64,000 bases of DNA from Limnephilus marmoratus (GCA_917880885.1 OU862916.1:53542831-53606830), one strand, 5' to 3'; counted from the stretch's first letter, positions 10,637 through 21,900 are shown. A program made the numbers and translations. Notes: generated by a model from the sequence alone, not told the origin.

Positions 10637-10840
10637 AAATGCAATAGGTGGCACGCGAGCTGTTTGAATCGGAATGTACCGGGACTGAATATATTGATCG
10701 CGGAGAGGGGAAGGGAATCACGGGAGGGGGGTTCGCGGGAGAGGGAAGGTGGAGGGGGAACGTACGAGGAGAACATGGGAAGCGAAACAGGAGAATGGGA
10801 AAAGACGCGCAGGGAGAAACAATTTATTTATTAGTGACGT
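10637..10840 (+). mobile_element. Truncated Helitron fragment
   Basis: From GCAATAGGTGGCACGCGAGC to GGAGAAACAATTTATTTATT this matches the 3' half of the Helitron at 6969-7412, including the G-rich tract. Neither the TC start nor the CTAG end is present, so it is a broken copy. Confidence 0.7.
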
Positions 10841-11545
10841 GGATCACGGTTGTGTGGGTCCACCCAATTGGTTTAACTGACAGTCCAAATTAGGCAGACA
10901 CACACGACTGTAGACCGATGAGTCCAAATGACCCCGGGCCAATGGCTCGGCTGTGTGTGTTCAGCTTGACGGCCTTCTAACCTTCCCCCTTGCATAGGTA
11001 CTATGGAATACTGCAGGCTGTCTGTGCAGAGTTTATTTGACCGGGCTCCCTGCATTCTCCTCGCGCACGAGCCGTTCAAGAGTAAAAACAATATTTATAA
11101 TAATATTTATGTAGTGACGGTCCGTGAGCAGGGGGGAAAAAATGCCGGATTGCAGACACAAGAGGCCTGACCCTCTCTAGCGGGGCGGCAGACCGCGACC
11201 AGTCGCTGCGGGAAACCTCTGCCGCGCCATTATTAATCTGTACGATAAATTATTTAATTATCAACCTGTCGCGGGGCCAGACGATCTCTATAGCCGTGGG
11301 CACGTTAGACTCTTGAAGTCTTGTCATTTCTTTATGGGTGCCGAACTAGGAAGCTATAAAGGGAGGTTTGGGGGTGTGCTAAACCTAACGAAACTGTGAT
11401 GGTAAGAAGAGCGTTTAGTTAACCGAAGTTGTGCTAAGGTCCGGATTTACCACAGTGTAAACTCCAGGTTTTTCTCATAAACTCTTAAATAAAAACTCCG
11501 AGAAAACAAAATACTTTGGACTTGATTTGTGCTAGATTACAGTTA
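10841..11545. other. No recognised feature
   Basis: This is more GC-rich than its surroundings around 11130-11400. I see no frame with a domain and no repeat partner. Confidence 0.4.
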
Positions 11546-11895
11546 GGGAACGTACCCATACAAGTTGTAGGAGCTACATAAAACAAAAACAAAAAATTTA
11601 GTGATTTCAAAAAATTTTGTGAATTTAAAATATTATAATTAAAAAAACTGCAATATGAAATATTATAATCAATTAGAAATTTGTAAACTTAAATGTACAA
11701 ATTACTAAAAAAAAAAATTCAAATAAAAAAAAATAAAATAAAAAAATACTACGTGACCTCTTCGGGGAGGGGGGTCTTCAAAATGTCACGCTTGGTACAA
11801 ATGAGCGGCAGTTTGCTTAGGATTTTGGTCACCGGGGGGGGGGGGGGGGGGTTAAAAATTGCAAAAAATTGGTCACGTAGTATGGGTACGTTCCC
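11546..11895. mobile_element. PIF/Harbinger-like MITE, ~350 bp copy
   Basis: The ends GGGAACGTACCC and GGGTACGTTCCC are inverted repeats. The right part, including TCACGTAGTATGGG and a run of about 18 G, matches the shorter copies at 18098-18267 and 50216-50376. It is flanked by TTA on the left and a near-match on the right. The left half has an unrelated AT-rich insert, so it may be a composite. Confidence 0.6.
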
Positions 11896-12590
11896 TTTAG
11901 CTCTGATGGTTTATTTAGCTGGCTGTGGGAATGATTCTGGGTCTCGACCTAAAGTTGCAATAGTATTTATTTAAGTCTCAATGCCTGCATTATCGACAGC
12001 TATGCACCATCTGTGGGTAACCTCTTAAATTAATATTTGGAACTAAAGGAGCCATAGCCTAAGACTCCCAAATTTGTGGCTCAACTAAAAACAAATTAAA
12101 AATTAAACCTATATGAAACTAGCATAACATTTAGCTGAAAGAGGTGAACCGTATTTTAGGATTTTCCAAAAGTGATAATTTTCAAGTAGAAACGTTTTTA
12201 TTGGAATAATTCTTTAGGATCGTTAAAAGTTATAATAACATTTCATTTGTAATTGTAAGTCCGCTCTGAAACATTCTGAGAAAATGCGAAGCTCTCGTAA
12301 ATTGATTCTGAATTTATTCAATTTTATGATTAATTTAAAACGGCATAAAAATCAATATAGCCTAAACGTGTAAATTGTTAAGTCAAATTCTACTTACCTT
12401 TTCAAACAGGGAGATTCGCTTCAAGATTTTTTTCAGAATATGTGCTAATTGCCAAGATGGCTTTTTCCACCTTGCCTTTAATAAAAGTTTGTTTATTTAC
12501 CTGTACAACGAGTATATTTATCAATGTTTGCTCAAATTGATTTAATTCCGTGTTACACTTTAATTATAGTCGGACATATGAGAATTACCT
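11896..12590. other. No recognised feature
   Basis: AT-rich unique-looking sequence. No frame or repeat was recognised. Confidence 0.4.
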
Positions 12591-12745
12591 ATTATTTATT
12601 TATTTATTTTTATTCATTTATTTATTTTATTTTGAAAACATTACATGTATATTACATCGTTATAATGATTTTTGGCTGTCCAACTAGTGTTACTTAATGT
12701 TAGTTAATTAATAGGGCATCTTGCTCTTTTCTTTAAGTAGATTTT
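12591..12745 (-). repeat. 3' tail of an unidentified retroelement (antisense)
   Basis: Starting with (TTTA)n and followed by ACATTACA and a TTGGCTG.CCAACTAG block, it matches the similar piece at 35370-35500. A simple A-rich tail on the minus strand suggests a LINE or SINE 3' end, family unknown. Confidence 0.45.
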
Positions 12746-12807
12746 ATTTAATTAATTTGAGTTATTTCACAATCAATTCATCTTAAATAAATAGAGAATA
12801 TGTTTTC

Positions 12808-13440
12808 GGCCCGTTCCAGAGCGGAATATACTCTCAGTACCGTCCTGGTGGCGTATTTACAAAACCTATACCGATTCAGTCGCGGTAACGACAATTTCCA
12901 TTTTAAATATAGCTCTCTCTATATTGGTTATTTTTATCACATTGCAAAAACAAAAATTGTTCTAAAATCTAGATAAAATAATCTTTCTGGTGTGTATATT
13001 AGAAATTAATAATTTTAATTCTAAACATTTAAATTTTAATATTATTCCCATATATTGTAAATACACCTCTATATTAATAATTTTTTATCACTTTGGAAAA
13101 ACAAAAATTGTTCTTAAATCTAGATAAAATAATCTTTCCAATGTGTGTATTAGAAATTAATAATTTTATTTTTAAATATTTAAATTTAGATATTGAAAAT
13201 TTAAAGCGACTGAAACGCGTTAGGGATTGTAAATACGCGTCCTGGTGACAGACCAACTCTGTCGTTCAGAAATGTGGCTTTAGCCGTGTTTGTTAATCAG
13301 ATCTGAAAAGCCAGGTAATCCCCACCTTCCTCTACCTCATCTCCTTCCCCTTCCCATTACCTTCTGCCTCACAGCATACCCCAATTGGGGATATAGCTAT
13401 GCCATAGTCACATTGGCTCCAGGCAGTGGGTTATGGTATG
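12808..13440 (+). mobile_element. SINE-B body, interrupted
   Basis: The segments 12808-12850 and 13239-13440 together match the SINE-B copies at 46317-46735 and 47605-47975: a GCCCGTTCCAGAGCGGAA start, then CCTGGTG, AGCCGTGTTTG, AGATCTGAA, a pyrimidine-rich CTTCC block and ACCCCAATTGGGGAT. The tRNA-like head is missing. A 388-bp transposon interrupts it at 12851-13238. Confidence 0.75.
12851..13238. mobile_element. Mutator-like MITE, 388 bp, 9-bp target duplication
   Basis: The ends GCGTATTTACAA and TTGTAAATACGC are exact inverted repeats, extended imperfectly to about 32 bp (through TTCAGTCGC). Flanking SINE-B sequence shows the 9-base direct repeat GTCCTGGTG at 12842-12850 and 13239-13247, as expected for Mutator-like elements. 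Inside, a ~115-bp AT-rich segment is tandemly duplicated (about 12925-13040 and 13065-13200). Confidence 0.8.
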
Positions 13441-14107
13441 CACTTGCCTAGTCCTTGGGTAAATGCGACCCTGGTTATGCCTTCATTGACTGACAGCAAG
13501 TCATGAAAGTGTGAAATGGATTTACACGCATTTGATTCTATGAAATTCATTTTTTGAGCTTGTAAGCACACCGAAGACAATAGTGAAGGCAGCTTAGAAT
13601 AATTGGATCTAGCGATAACGACAACGCAACGCACCTGCTATGATTTCTAGGTCTCGGCTGCCTTGGGAGTACCTACTCATTTAATTGTTCGACTGCAATT
13701 AACGATGTGCGACGGTTTTAATTGCAAATTGAGTCACGATAAAGCACCTATGATACTTCAAGGGTGGAATATTGTAGACTATTTATCTGACCCGCCTCAG
13801 AAGTTACTAGAACTTTGTGGTAAGCTACCTAATGATAATAATAAAAATAATTTATCTTGGCCCCTGTTCAATTCCAACCCGTTGTTAATTCATGTGTCTG
13901 CGTCTATTGAGTTTATCAAAATGTCTGTTAATAGATCGACCGCGACATAATAAGTGAAAGAATTTATAACCATCATTGTTTTCCCCGGTGTTTTTTGTTG
14001 AAGTTATTCTAAAATTGTTTAATAGGTGAACAAGGAGAAGTTAAAACCGGTAGCGGGATTTAATTTTAAACAATAATTATTACTAATTATGTTTGTATCC
14101 TAACTAC
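13441..14107. other. No recognised feature
   Basis: A 95-codon frame at 13663-13950 has no domain I recognise. No repeat partner was seen. Confidence 0.4.
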
Positions 14108-14577
14108 GATGACCGGACAACTCAGAATGAAACCAACTCAGAAGCACCTCAGAAAGTTAAGTTAAGAGTGATGATTTTTATGCTCCAAAAGCGAGGACTT
14201 CTGCCTATCAGAACGCGCCAGTCAACAGAGCGACTGAACTGCTCAACGAGTCTGCATTGACCATTGACATTTTTAACGTAACCTACAGGCAGTTTAACAA
14301 TTATCTTTTGACGTATGTCACAAAGTAGTGAAACTGACCTTTTTATGTGTTTTGCTATACTTTTTGTCTAATTTGTAATCTTCTCCATAATGTATTGGTG
14401 AATAACCGTTTTACGGAGAACATAAAAAAATAAATAAAAAAATAATAAATAAATAAATGTTTAAATAGGTTAAGTTAGGTTATGGTTACCAGCTATTTTT
14501 AAATTATTGTTTCATAGCTTTTAATGACCTTTCTGAGGTGTTTCTGAGTTGGTTTCATTCTGAGTTGTCATGGAACC
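14108..14577. mobile_element. 470-bp TIR element with 9-bp target duplication
   Basis: Direct repeats CCTAACTAC flank it at 14099-14107 and 14578-14586. Inside, ACAACTCAGAATGAAACC (about 14116-14133) and its reverse complement (about 14551-14568) form inverted repeats extending to ~39 bp through CACCTCAGAAAG. The outermost nine bases do not match each other. The duplication length suggests Mutator-like or another 9-bp superfamily. Confidence 0.75.
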
Positions 14578-14586
14578 CCTAACTAC

Positions 14587-14887
14587 ACACAGTTTCGGCC
14601 ATTATTGCCCTCAATAGCCGTGATATTAATTATTCACATTTTAATTAAGTTTGCAATACGTATGTTACCGTAATTACATTATTTTCTAACAATTAATTTT
14701 CATTATTACCATCAATTCTTACGCTATCTATAAAAACAACATTCACAGTTATTTTTTTTTTACGTTTTTTAATTTATTTTGTTGTATTTAGAAAAAATTA
14801 CAACATAATTACCATTGACGTGTACTTGATCGAAGATAATTACTAATCACATGAGTATGTGATAAATCGATTCATTACCCAATAATT
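14587..14887. other. No recognised feature
   Basis: AT-rich spacer between two small transposons. Confidence 0.4.
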
Positions 14888-14895
14888 ATGTGTAC

Positions 14896-15203
14896 TAGTG
14901 GTTTTTAACCTGTGGTGGTAAGCGTACCTCTTGGGGTACGCGAAGCAAAAACGGGGTTACTCAATATCTTGGCAAGCACTGGTTAAAAATGACCGAAGTC
15001 GTATTACACTCTGCATAAAATTGCATTAATTGTATTTGTGTGACTTGATCGTTAAATTCATGTTATAATGAGTGTATTAAAAAATTAGAAATGAATCATG
15101 TCTTTCATTACACGTGCACAAAAGACAGATAGAGGTACGGGGAAAGACAAATTTATAGTAAGAGTCAAGGGGTACGATGGCTCAAAGAGGTTGACAACTA
15201 CTG
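14896..15203. mobile_element. hAT-like MITE, 308 bp
   Basis: The left end TAGTGGTTTTTAACCTGTGG and the right end GAGGTTGACAACTACTG are inverted repeats of the CAGTGGTTCTCAACCT type typical of hAT elements. Flanks ATGTGTAC and ATTTATAC look like an 8-bp target duplication with two changes. No transposase frame is present. Confidence 0.7.
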
Positions 15204-15365
15204 ATTTATACATAAAAAAATATTCATATGTACTACATTGTAAACAAAAACAAAAGAAAACATAAAAAATAGAGGGCGTACATGAACAGTGAAAGTGAAA
15301 ACAATAAAAATGATATTTTAATTTTCGTATGATTTTGTATGGTAGATTCAGCCAGTTTAGCTTGA

Positions 15366-16025
15366 AGGGCGTTTAACCAGCCAGCAGCCGAAAATCCACA
15401 TTTCGTCGAAAGATGTTCTGACGATCGTGCAGGGCGGTTTCAATGAGAAAGTTTAATTATTCTCCGTACCAGCTTTTTAAAATTATAACTCAATATCGAT
15501 TTTATTTCGTTCCAAATCCTAGATCCAAAAATGCTGAAAGGCGTGAAGATAAAACTATTAAAATTATGTACTTTTGTAATTATTTTTTGATCATAATCAT
15601 TTTTCAATAATGTATTAAGCAAATTAAGAATGAAAAAAAAATCTGAAATATATTAGTTTGAAGGTGCGCAAATAAATACACAATCGGACCAATTTTCGTC
15701 AAGAAACATATGAACGTATATTTTTTTAATGATTTTATTTAAACTAAAATTAAAATTCTGAAACATGTGTTTCCCAGATAACGTATTGATTTATTTTACT
15801 GCATTTGAAATGGGTGTTGTATAATAATACAAAATCTCTTTTGAAAATTTAACAAATGCCATAGACCTATGGTATAACCTTGTTATTCTATAAATAAACA
15901 TTTTTTCTCAAAATTTAAAACATGCGAATGCTAGATAAAATAACAAGAAAGAAAACAAAAGAGTCAATACGTCTAAAATCTGATTTAAAAATGACATATT
16001 TCTGGTTTTCTCTGCTTATACCCTC
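15366..16025. mobile_element. TTAA-flanked piggyBac-like MITE, copy 1
   Basis: It starts GGGCGTTTAACCAGCCAGC and ends GGTTTTCTCTG...ACCCTC followed by TTAA at 16026-16029. It matches the elements at 33708-34420 (opposite orientation), 38374-39091 and 40312-41005 over most of its length. The left TTAA is degraded (TTGAA). The interior is AT-rich and non-coding. Confidence 0.8.
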
Positions 16026-16029
16026 TTAA

Positions 16030-17044
16030 AGGTTTTTTAAGGTACATTTGAAATTGTCTATACACTTGTAGGGTGTGAATGTTTTACAGATACGTCTCAT
16101 TAATGAATTTTGTCCATACGTACTTAGATTTGCAATGTCATATACTGAATAAATCATTCGAACTGCTGTGGCAACGGACAGCGAAATGCAATCTTTTGTA
16201 ACAGATGTGATGAATCAAGAAGATAGTCACAATTTTGTACAAGTATAACGTATATAATAATTGTTACTCTAAGATAATAACTCGTATGTGAGACTCTTCT
16301 CTTCATTATCATAAGTATGTTAATAAACGATATTGAAATATAAATAGATGTGCTATCTGCAGTTTTTACTAGGTGGGATTGCGCTTCCGGGTGTCGCTGA
16401 TATTGTTTACCAATTAAAAAATAAACTAAATGAACGAATAATTAACGAATAAACCAAACGATTGTTAAACTAAATGAACAAATTCTTTTCGTATGCAAAC
16501 TACTCTGATTAGGTCGTAGTCCGCCGACAGTTGCGCAGACATCATAGCATATCTCTTTTGTATTTGAATATCTTTGATGTTAATATTCGGCCGTAATAAG
16601 GCAATAAGGCCAATAAGTAATACGAGTATGAAATTTGTCAACTCCCCCAGTTGTATATATTCTCAGGCGAGGAAGTCCTGTGGTCAGGGCCACAGCGGTT
16701 CCTTCCTGCCATGTGGGTTTATCTCCAGTAATCTTCCTCCTTCCTAGAAACCATTGTGAGAACTGCCTCCCGCCGCACGGTTCCCGGAACACGATGTAAT
16801 GTTTAAACACCGAATTTCCGCGCTCTCGCCACTCGCCATAGAGCTGTACAATTATTAGAGGCACTATTGCGTACTAAATCTCGTCAAAACATAATAATAA
16901 TTATAATAATGTTTTATTTCAGGACGTGGAGAGGATGGTACAATCCCACATGTCCCATATAGTTACATATATTTACACAGTACATTTTAAGTAAAGAAAC
17001 AAGTAGAATAGAAAACAATAAGCAAAAAAAGTAATGAATGATCT
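16030..17044. other. No recognised feature
   Basis: A GC-richer patch at about 16640-16860 contains a 94-codon minus frame without a recognisable domain. The rest is AT-rich. Confidence 0.4.
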
Positions 17045-17225
17045 ATTGATGACCGGTCAGTGGCTAAGTTAGCTTCGCATTTGGGTCCCATCCAGGCGTA
17101 GCGTGTTCGATTCCTCAGCTGGTTAATTCCTCCACCACGACACAAGCAAAATTTTCCGATTATTGTGGTGGTAGTAGGAGATTTTCAAATATTGCCAGGT
17201 TATTTGTAACGCGGGAATGTTTGTC
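17045..17225 (+). mobile_element. tRNA-like SINE-E fragment
   Basis: An A-box-like GTCAGTGGCTAAGTTAGC is followed by CCCATCCAGGCG and a B box GTGTTCGATTCC (17108-17119 region). A related antisense piece lies at 57125-57190. No tail was recognised. Confidence 0.5.
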
Positions 17226-17434
17226 CTTCTTTCTAAAAAAAAACATATTTTGGCAATTATGTACTAACTGCTGGAAGGCTGCTGTCACCACCGTGTTGTC
17301 GGAGGCCATTTGCCGCATCCTTGCTCCAGTGACCCGGTGTCCATCAGCAATTCAATGAATAGGCCTGGCATTCCGAATTTCTACCGATTTTTAACTTTTT
17401 TTAATTTGAAAATAATAATTTCCTATAAATATAT

Positions 17435-17640
17435 ATCGACCAAGTGAATCAGATACTTGAGTCGGGCCATGTCAAGAGTCAGAATAATAGAAGAGAATGT
17501 ATGAGACGTTGTATGAATGTAAACGAGGCAAGGAATGTGTGCCAAGACCGGGTTGTTTGGCGGTCCGTCCTCTCTGCCTACCCCTGCGGGGAAACGGCGT
17601 GATGGTTAGTTAGTTAGTTAGTTAGTTATATATTATTTTT
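17435..17640 (+). pseudogene. LINE pol C-terminal fragment with (GTTA)n tail
   Basis: The plus frame reads VNQILESGHVKSQNNRREC, then MRRCMNVNEARNVCQDRVVW and RSVLSAYP, ending near a (GTTA)n tail at 17605-17628. The same C-terminal block occurs at 42300-42550 on the minus strand, with GRRSRGRPRKTW upstream. This is the end of a LINE polyprotein with most of the element missing; I cannot assign the clade. Confidence 0.7.
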
Positions 17641-17745
17641 GAAGAAAATTCTGTACATTTATAGAGCCGAAACGTTAATTATATGAAATTCCCCCGATAG
17701 AAAAAAATCGCTCTAAAAATAATTAAAACACATTTTGTTCTTTTC
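17640..17745 (-). repeat. Fragment of unidentified repeat R
   Basis: CCGAAACGTTAATTATATGA and GATAGAAAAAAATCG match the repeat at 45590-45860 and its reverse complement at 34440-34665. Family unknown. Confidence 0.6.
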
Positions 17746-17761
17746 TTATTTTTATTTTAAA

Positions 17762-18010
17762 TTTGTGAGTAAAACCTCAAATTGTAATATTTAATTAAAT
17801 GAAGATAATATATGCGAAACTCAATCAAAAATCTGGAAACAGAAAAATCAGAAAAAGATATTGACACCTCTGGGACTCGAACCCAGGACCTCTTGCTTTA
17901 CGGGTAAACGCGCTAACCACTGCGCCACGGTGTCGATATCAAATTCGGTCATTTTTAACCGTATCGTACTTCGACTAAGAACCACCCACAGTATCTTCAT
18001 TTTCTTTCTT
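17762..18010 (-). mobile_element. SINE-A, simple full copy
   Basis: This is the uninverted form of SINE-A: on the minus strand a 5' leader (TTCTTAGTCGAAGTACGATA), a tRNA-derived promoter with A box GGCGCAGTGGTTAGCGC and B box GGTTCGAGTCC, and the common tail ending in the AGGTTTTACTCACAAA region at 17762. It is transcribed by polymerase III and depends on LINE machinery. Confidence 0.85.
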
Positions 18011-18012
18011 GT

Positions 18013-18370
18013 TCCACGCGTATATAAGCTAGTACAAAATGCTTTATAAGATCTTCGAGCTGATTCGATAGTGACACCATGTTTCACACGTATATAAGGG
18101 AACGTACACGTACCCCCCCTACGTGACACGTTTAGGGGGGGGGGGGTCTTCAAAATGTCTCGCTCCATACAAATGAGCGGCGGGTTGCTTAGGATTTTGG
18201 TCACCGGGGGGGGGGGGGGGGGGTTAAAAATTGCAAAAAGTTGGTCACGTAGTATGGGTACGTTCCCTAAGCTGGTACAAAATGCAATAAAAGATCTTAG
18301 AGCTAATTCGATAGTGACACCATGTTTCACACGTATATAAGCTAGTACAAAATGCATTAAAAGATTTTTT
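18013..18370 (+). repeat. 70-bp tandem repeat, about three units, one split
   Basis: Units begin at about 18013, 18082 and 18321 with CACRCGTATATAAGCTAGTA and share TTCGATAGTGACACCATG. The second unit is split by the MITE at 18098-18267. Confidence 0.75.
18098..18267. mobile_element. PIF/Harbinger-like MITE, 170 bp
   Basis: Inverted ends GGGAACGTAC and GTACGTTCCC are flanked by TAA on both sides (18095-18097 and 18268-18270). The neighbouring tandem-repeat unit gives the uninterrupted site (TATATAAGCTAG), confirming a 3-bp TAA target duplication. The interior has long G tracts (about 18130-18145 and 18205-18223). Relatives: 50216-50376 and 11546-11895. Confidence 0.85.
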
Positions 18371-18884
18371 TTTAAATATTATTCGAAACGTGTTGCATTA
18401 GTAGAACGCGATGTTCTGTGCGAGGTAGACCGGATTTGCCGGTCGTTCGGCGTTAGAGCTTTGTGTGCGTTGGAGGCCAAATCGGTCTAATTGGACTTAC
18501 AAAAGTGGAAGCAACTTTTTGGGTATCATGTCTCATCTAAATACAATACGTCGATGGCTCTCACTGAGTTGATAGGAAATGTATTAATATCGCGCCGACC
18601 TTGGCCGTTATTTGCGTTTTCAATAGTTCTGTGTTACTGAACTGTTCAAATCACAGCCGACTTTTTTTATTGGAATAGGTACATTATCATTCAAACGTAA
18701 TACATTTATAGCGCGGAATTATCTGTAGTAGATATATTCCGAAAGTCATATTATCCATGAATGAGTAATAGATTTGTTATTTCATATAATTTGGTTCTTT
18801 TTATTCTATTCATTTCTTTACATGGAAGAAATCTAAAATTGGTTGTATTTTTGGCACAATGAATAAATAAATATTTGGTATTAT
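18371..18884. other. No recognised feature
   Basis: No repeat partner or domain-bearing frame was seen. Confidence 0.4.
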
Positions 18885-19047
18885 CTATAGAGTTTTTCGA
18901 AATCTTAAGTAGACAGTGACCTTCCTCTAGGTTAAGTGTACAAAATTTCGTAAATCTCGGAAAAAACCGTACGTTAGTGACGTTAGTATACAAATAAAAT
19001 CCACACCGCCTGCCCACAAGTAACAGAGACTTATATATTATATATTA
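18885..19047 (-). mobile_element. Helitron 5' end fragment
   Basis: Read on the minus strand it starts TCTAATATATAATATATAAG at 19047 and shares the GCAGGCGG and GTGACCTTC blocks with the Helitron ending at 20283. The 3' end was not found. Confidence 0.5.
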
Positions 19048-19255
19048 GATTTGGTAAAATGTATTTGGTGAAAAAGATAAATTTCTCGAAATTAATTAAA
19101 TTGGTATTTTAATTAGAAATTAAAATTAATATTTAATGTTAATGAACAGTTAATTAGTAATGACAAAAAATATGGGCTTACATTTTATAATTCTTATTTT
19201 TTAAATGCCTAAAATTTTTGTACCAAAACGTTTTCATAATTATTAAAAACTAGCT

Positions 19256-20283
19256 GCCGGGCTTAATTCTGCTTTCAGAGATGGGAAAAGGGAATGGGGT
19301 GGATTTTATAAATCACACATAAAAAAAACCACACCGTACATTTCTTTTTATGTACACATATAGATAATAATGTATAACTGATGACCCGGGCGTTGCCCAG
19401 GATTTATACATAGTTTTTCGAAATCTGATGTAGATATTAATTTTCCTCTTATATTGAACGTCAAATGTACAAAATTTCTTCAAAATGTATCAAAATACTG
19501 GTCTAACCCTAGGAAGGTAATTCTATTTTTACTTACCTTATAGATAATCATACGTCTTAGAGACGTACTGAAGTTTAAAAGTGAATATTTGAGATGTTAT
19601 CATACTTACACAGTTTAAAGGTAGTTGAATAATTAGTTTAGGGTTTTGTACTTTAAATAAAACCAAAAAAATAGTAAAAAAAATATTGTAATTAAAAAAA
19701 TAACAAAATTCTGTAAACCTCTTACAAATCAACTACAAAATATTAAGTCTTTTTTTAAATGAAAAGTAATATTTTATTTTGTGTCTAAATCAAATAATAT
19801 AATTGTGTAAATGCTAATCAGTCGTTAAGTCGTTATACATAATAATAATATACCTAAGAGTTTTTTTTATTTCGCCAAATCACTTTCATACGAACAAGCC
19901 TGAAAGTTACACAAAAGGTAATCAATAGTACGTCTCTCGGACATATGGGGTATGTATTTCTCCGTAATTATTTTACTTTCCGTGGTGATAGAGCTGCCCC
20001 GCGCAAGCTCTGCTCGGCAACTGAGATAGACAGCGCGCTACGTTGCGAAATAAAAAAGACAGCAATTCTTGTGTACCGCTCTGTAGATTATCTTTCTAAG
20101 GTTAACGGGTAGGGATCGGGGATGGGGGTGGTTTTTCGTAATTTCATGCTGACAGTGACCTTCGCATGATTTTGAAGGTCAAGCGAGCAAAATCTTATCA
20201 ATCTCGGTATAAAACTGTTGATTTGTATGTACATCAAATCCACGCCGTCCGCCTGCCACAAATAATGAACTTTATATATTAGA
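19256..20283 (-). mobile_element. Helitron-like element(s), possibly two nested 3' ends
   Basis: On the minus strand the 5' end reads TCTAATATATAAAG at 20283. At 19380-19405 there is a 3'-type hairpin, CCTGGGCAACGCCCGGGTCA, typical of Helitron ends but lacking CTAG. At 19256 another end reads AAGCCCGGCAGCTAG before a T. So two Helitron 3' ends lie close together, by nesting or deletion. No Rep/helicase frame is visible. Confidence 0.5.
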
Positions 20284-20847
20284 AGATGAAGATATAACGA
20301 ACCACAAGCTCTCCAGTGTTTATAAACTTTTGTGTCGGCTCGTCTTATATGTTTTCACTCTGACAAGCTGCGTGTTCTGAAATGGGGAATTTGAAGGAAG
20401 TTTTAACAGCCGGGACGGCCTATACTAGTGCTAAACTTAGAAGGGTCGGGTCGGTATACTGCGCGGAATGTTGTAAAAATATTCGGACCTTATTACGACA
20501 TTGCCAAAGACCGCTTTTATGCCAATCTTTTTCGTAAACGCCTCTAAAGAAGTACTACGTAAATAATTTTAAAAAAACATGTGGAAGGTGTAGGTAGAGA
20601 GATGTACGTATTTGTTTTTTTTTCTTATGGCGTAAGGTTTTAGGTAGGTAGGTACTTTTTATTCTGCATATTATAATGCATTTAATTTTTTATTTATTTA
20701 TTTAGTAACTATATATTTATTATTTTTTACATTTTTATATGAAACATGATAGGTATATATATAAAATAGAAATTATATTCGTAGTCCTCCTCACTAGGAT
20801 ATCCTGTGCTGAGGGGACTATGCTTTGGATAAGTTTTCAGCGACTTC
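20284..20847. other. No recognised feature
   Basis: Contains short AT-rich simple sequence. Nothing further was recognised. Confidence 0.4.
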
Positions 20848-21900
20848 TAATAATAATAATTGGATAATTGGTATAGCGCCGTTTTTGTGAAAAATCACCT
20901 CAAGGGCGCTTTACAATTTATTATGAATCCTAGGCTCTAACTAATTTTATTATTTTCAAATAGATACAGAAACACACTTAGAGCCCGTTCACACTTCCGT
21001 CGTAAAAACGGAGAGGGGTTCCGTCGTCACGACGGAAGCCCTAGGCCCCTGTTCACACTTCCGTTTTCAAGACGGATCCGTCTTGAAAACGGACCCTACT
21101 CTACGAAAACAACGACCAAAACATTTTATCATTCTTCAGTACGGCCGACAGCAAAAACTTTCCCTTGAGGCTGCCATAAATAGTTGCTATAATGCCATAA
21201 TAGGTGCTATTTGAAATGTACAAATACCTACTTAAAAATAAAACAATTTAAATAATAAACTTTTTCTTCGAATTCGGTAAGGGAATGTATTGATATAATT
21301 CCAGCCATAAAATTACTTCAGGGGTCGGACCTTATTTGTTCAAACCGTGGGAGAATATTGTGTTTGCATACTTGAAAAGGAGAAAGTACGCGAAAATCAT
21401 TCAGCAATTATTATAACTAAAATCACTAAAAAACATGAATGATATGACTAAATATTTTCTTGAGATTAAATAGAAAAAATCGCATTCTGGAACGAACATA
21501 TATATTATATAATAATATTACAAAACGCCAAACGCGCGCCCCATAAAAACACAAATTGCCTGCCGCCTTGCGTCTGGGAGCGGGCGGTGGTGAAGTGTGA
21601 AGCGGGGTGTGGCGGGTTCAAAACGGATCCGTCGTCCCGCCGTGTAGTGTGAACAGCTCCATTGAAATGTATGAGCCAGCGCGTTCCCTTCCGGCTTCAC
21701 GACGGACGCTCTGCGTAGGCGAACTCTCCGGCGAAAAAAAACGGATCCGTCTTCGCGCCGGATCCGACAAGTGTGAACAGCTCCATAGAGCCACTACAGC
21801 GGCTAGGGCTTCCGTCGTGACGACGGAACCCCTCTCCGTTTTTACGACGGAAGTGTGAACGGGCTCTTACCTGCAGGACCCTTACGATATGGTTTAACTT
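20848..21900 (-). mobile_element. LINE 3' untranslated region split by a Harbinger-like element
   Basis: The part 20848-20980 matches other copies of the (ATT)n-tailed LINE 3' end, including CAAGGGCGCTTTACAATTTA. Homology resumes at 21867 with TTACCTGCAGGAC, as in the uninterrupted copy at about 25835. Confidence 0.75.
20981..21866. mobile_element. PIF/Harbinger-like element, 886 bp, TTA target duplication
   Basis: Terminal inverted repeats of about 63 bp begin GAGCCCGTTCACACTTCCGT on each side. TTA flanks both ends (20978-20980 and 21867-21869), and the LINE copy at 25706-26150 shows the empty site with a single TTA. Internal sub-repeats (GTGTGAACAG, AACGGATCCGTC) add further palindromes. 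Three-base TTA duplication fits PIF/Harbinger. No transposase frame is present. Confidence 0.85.

Noticed and set aside
17848..18357. 169-codon minus frame
   Set aside because: It crosses SINE-A, a tandem repeat and a G-rich MITE, so it is an accidental frame through several elements.
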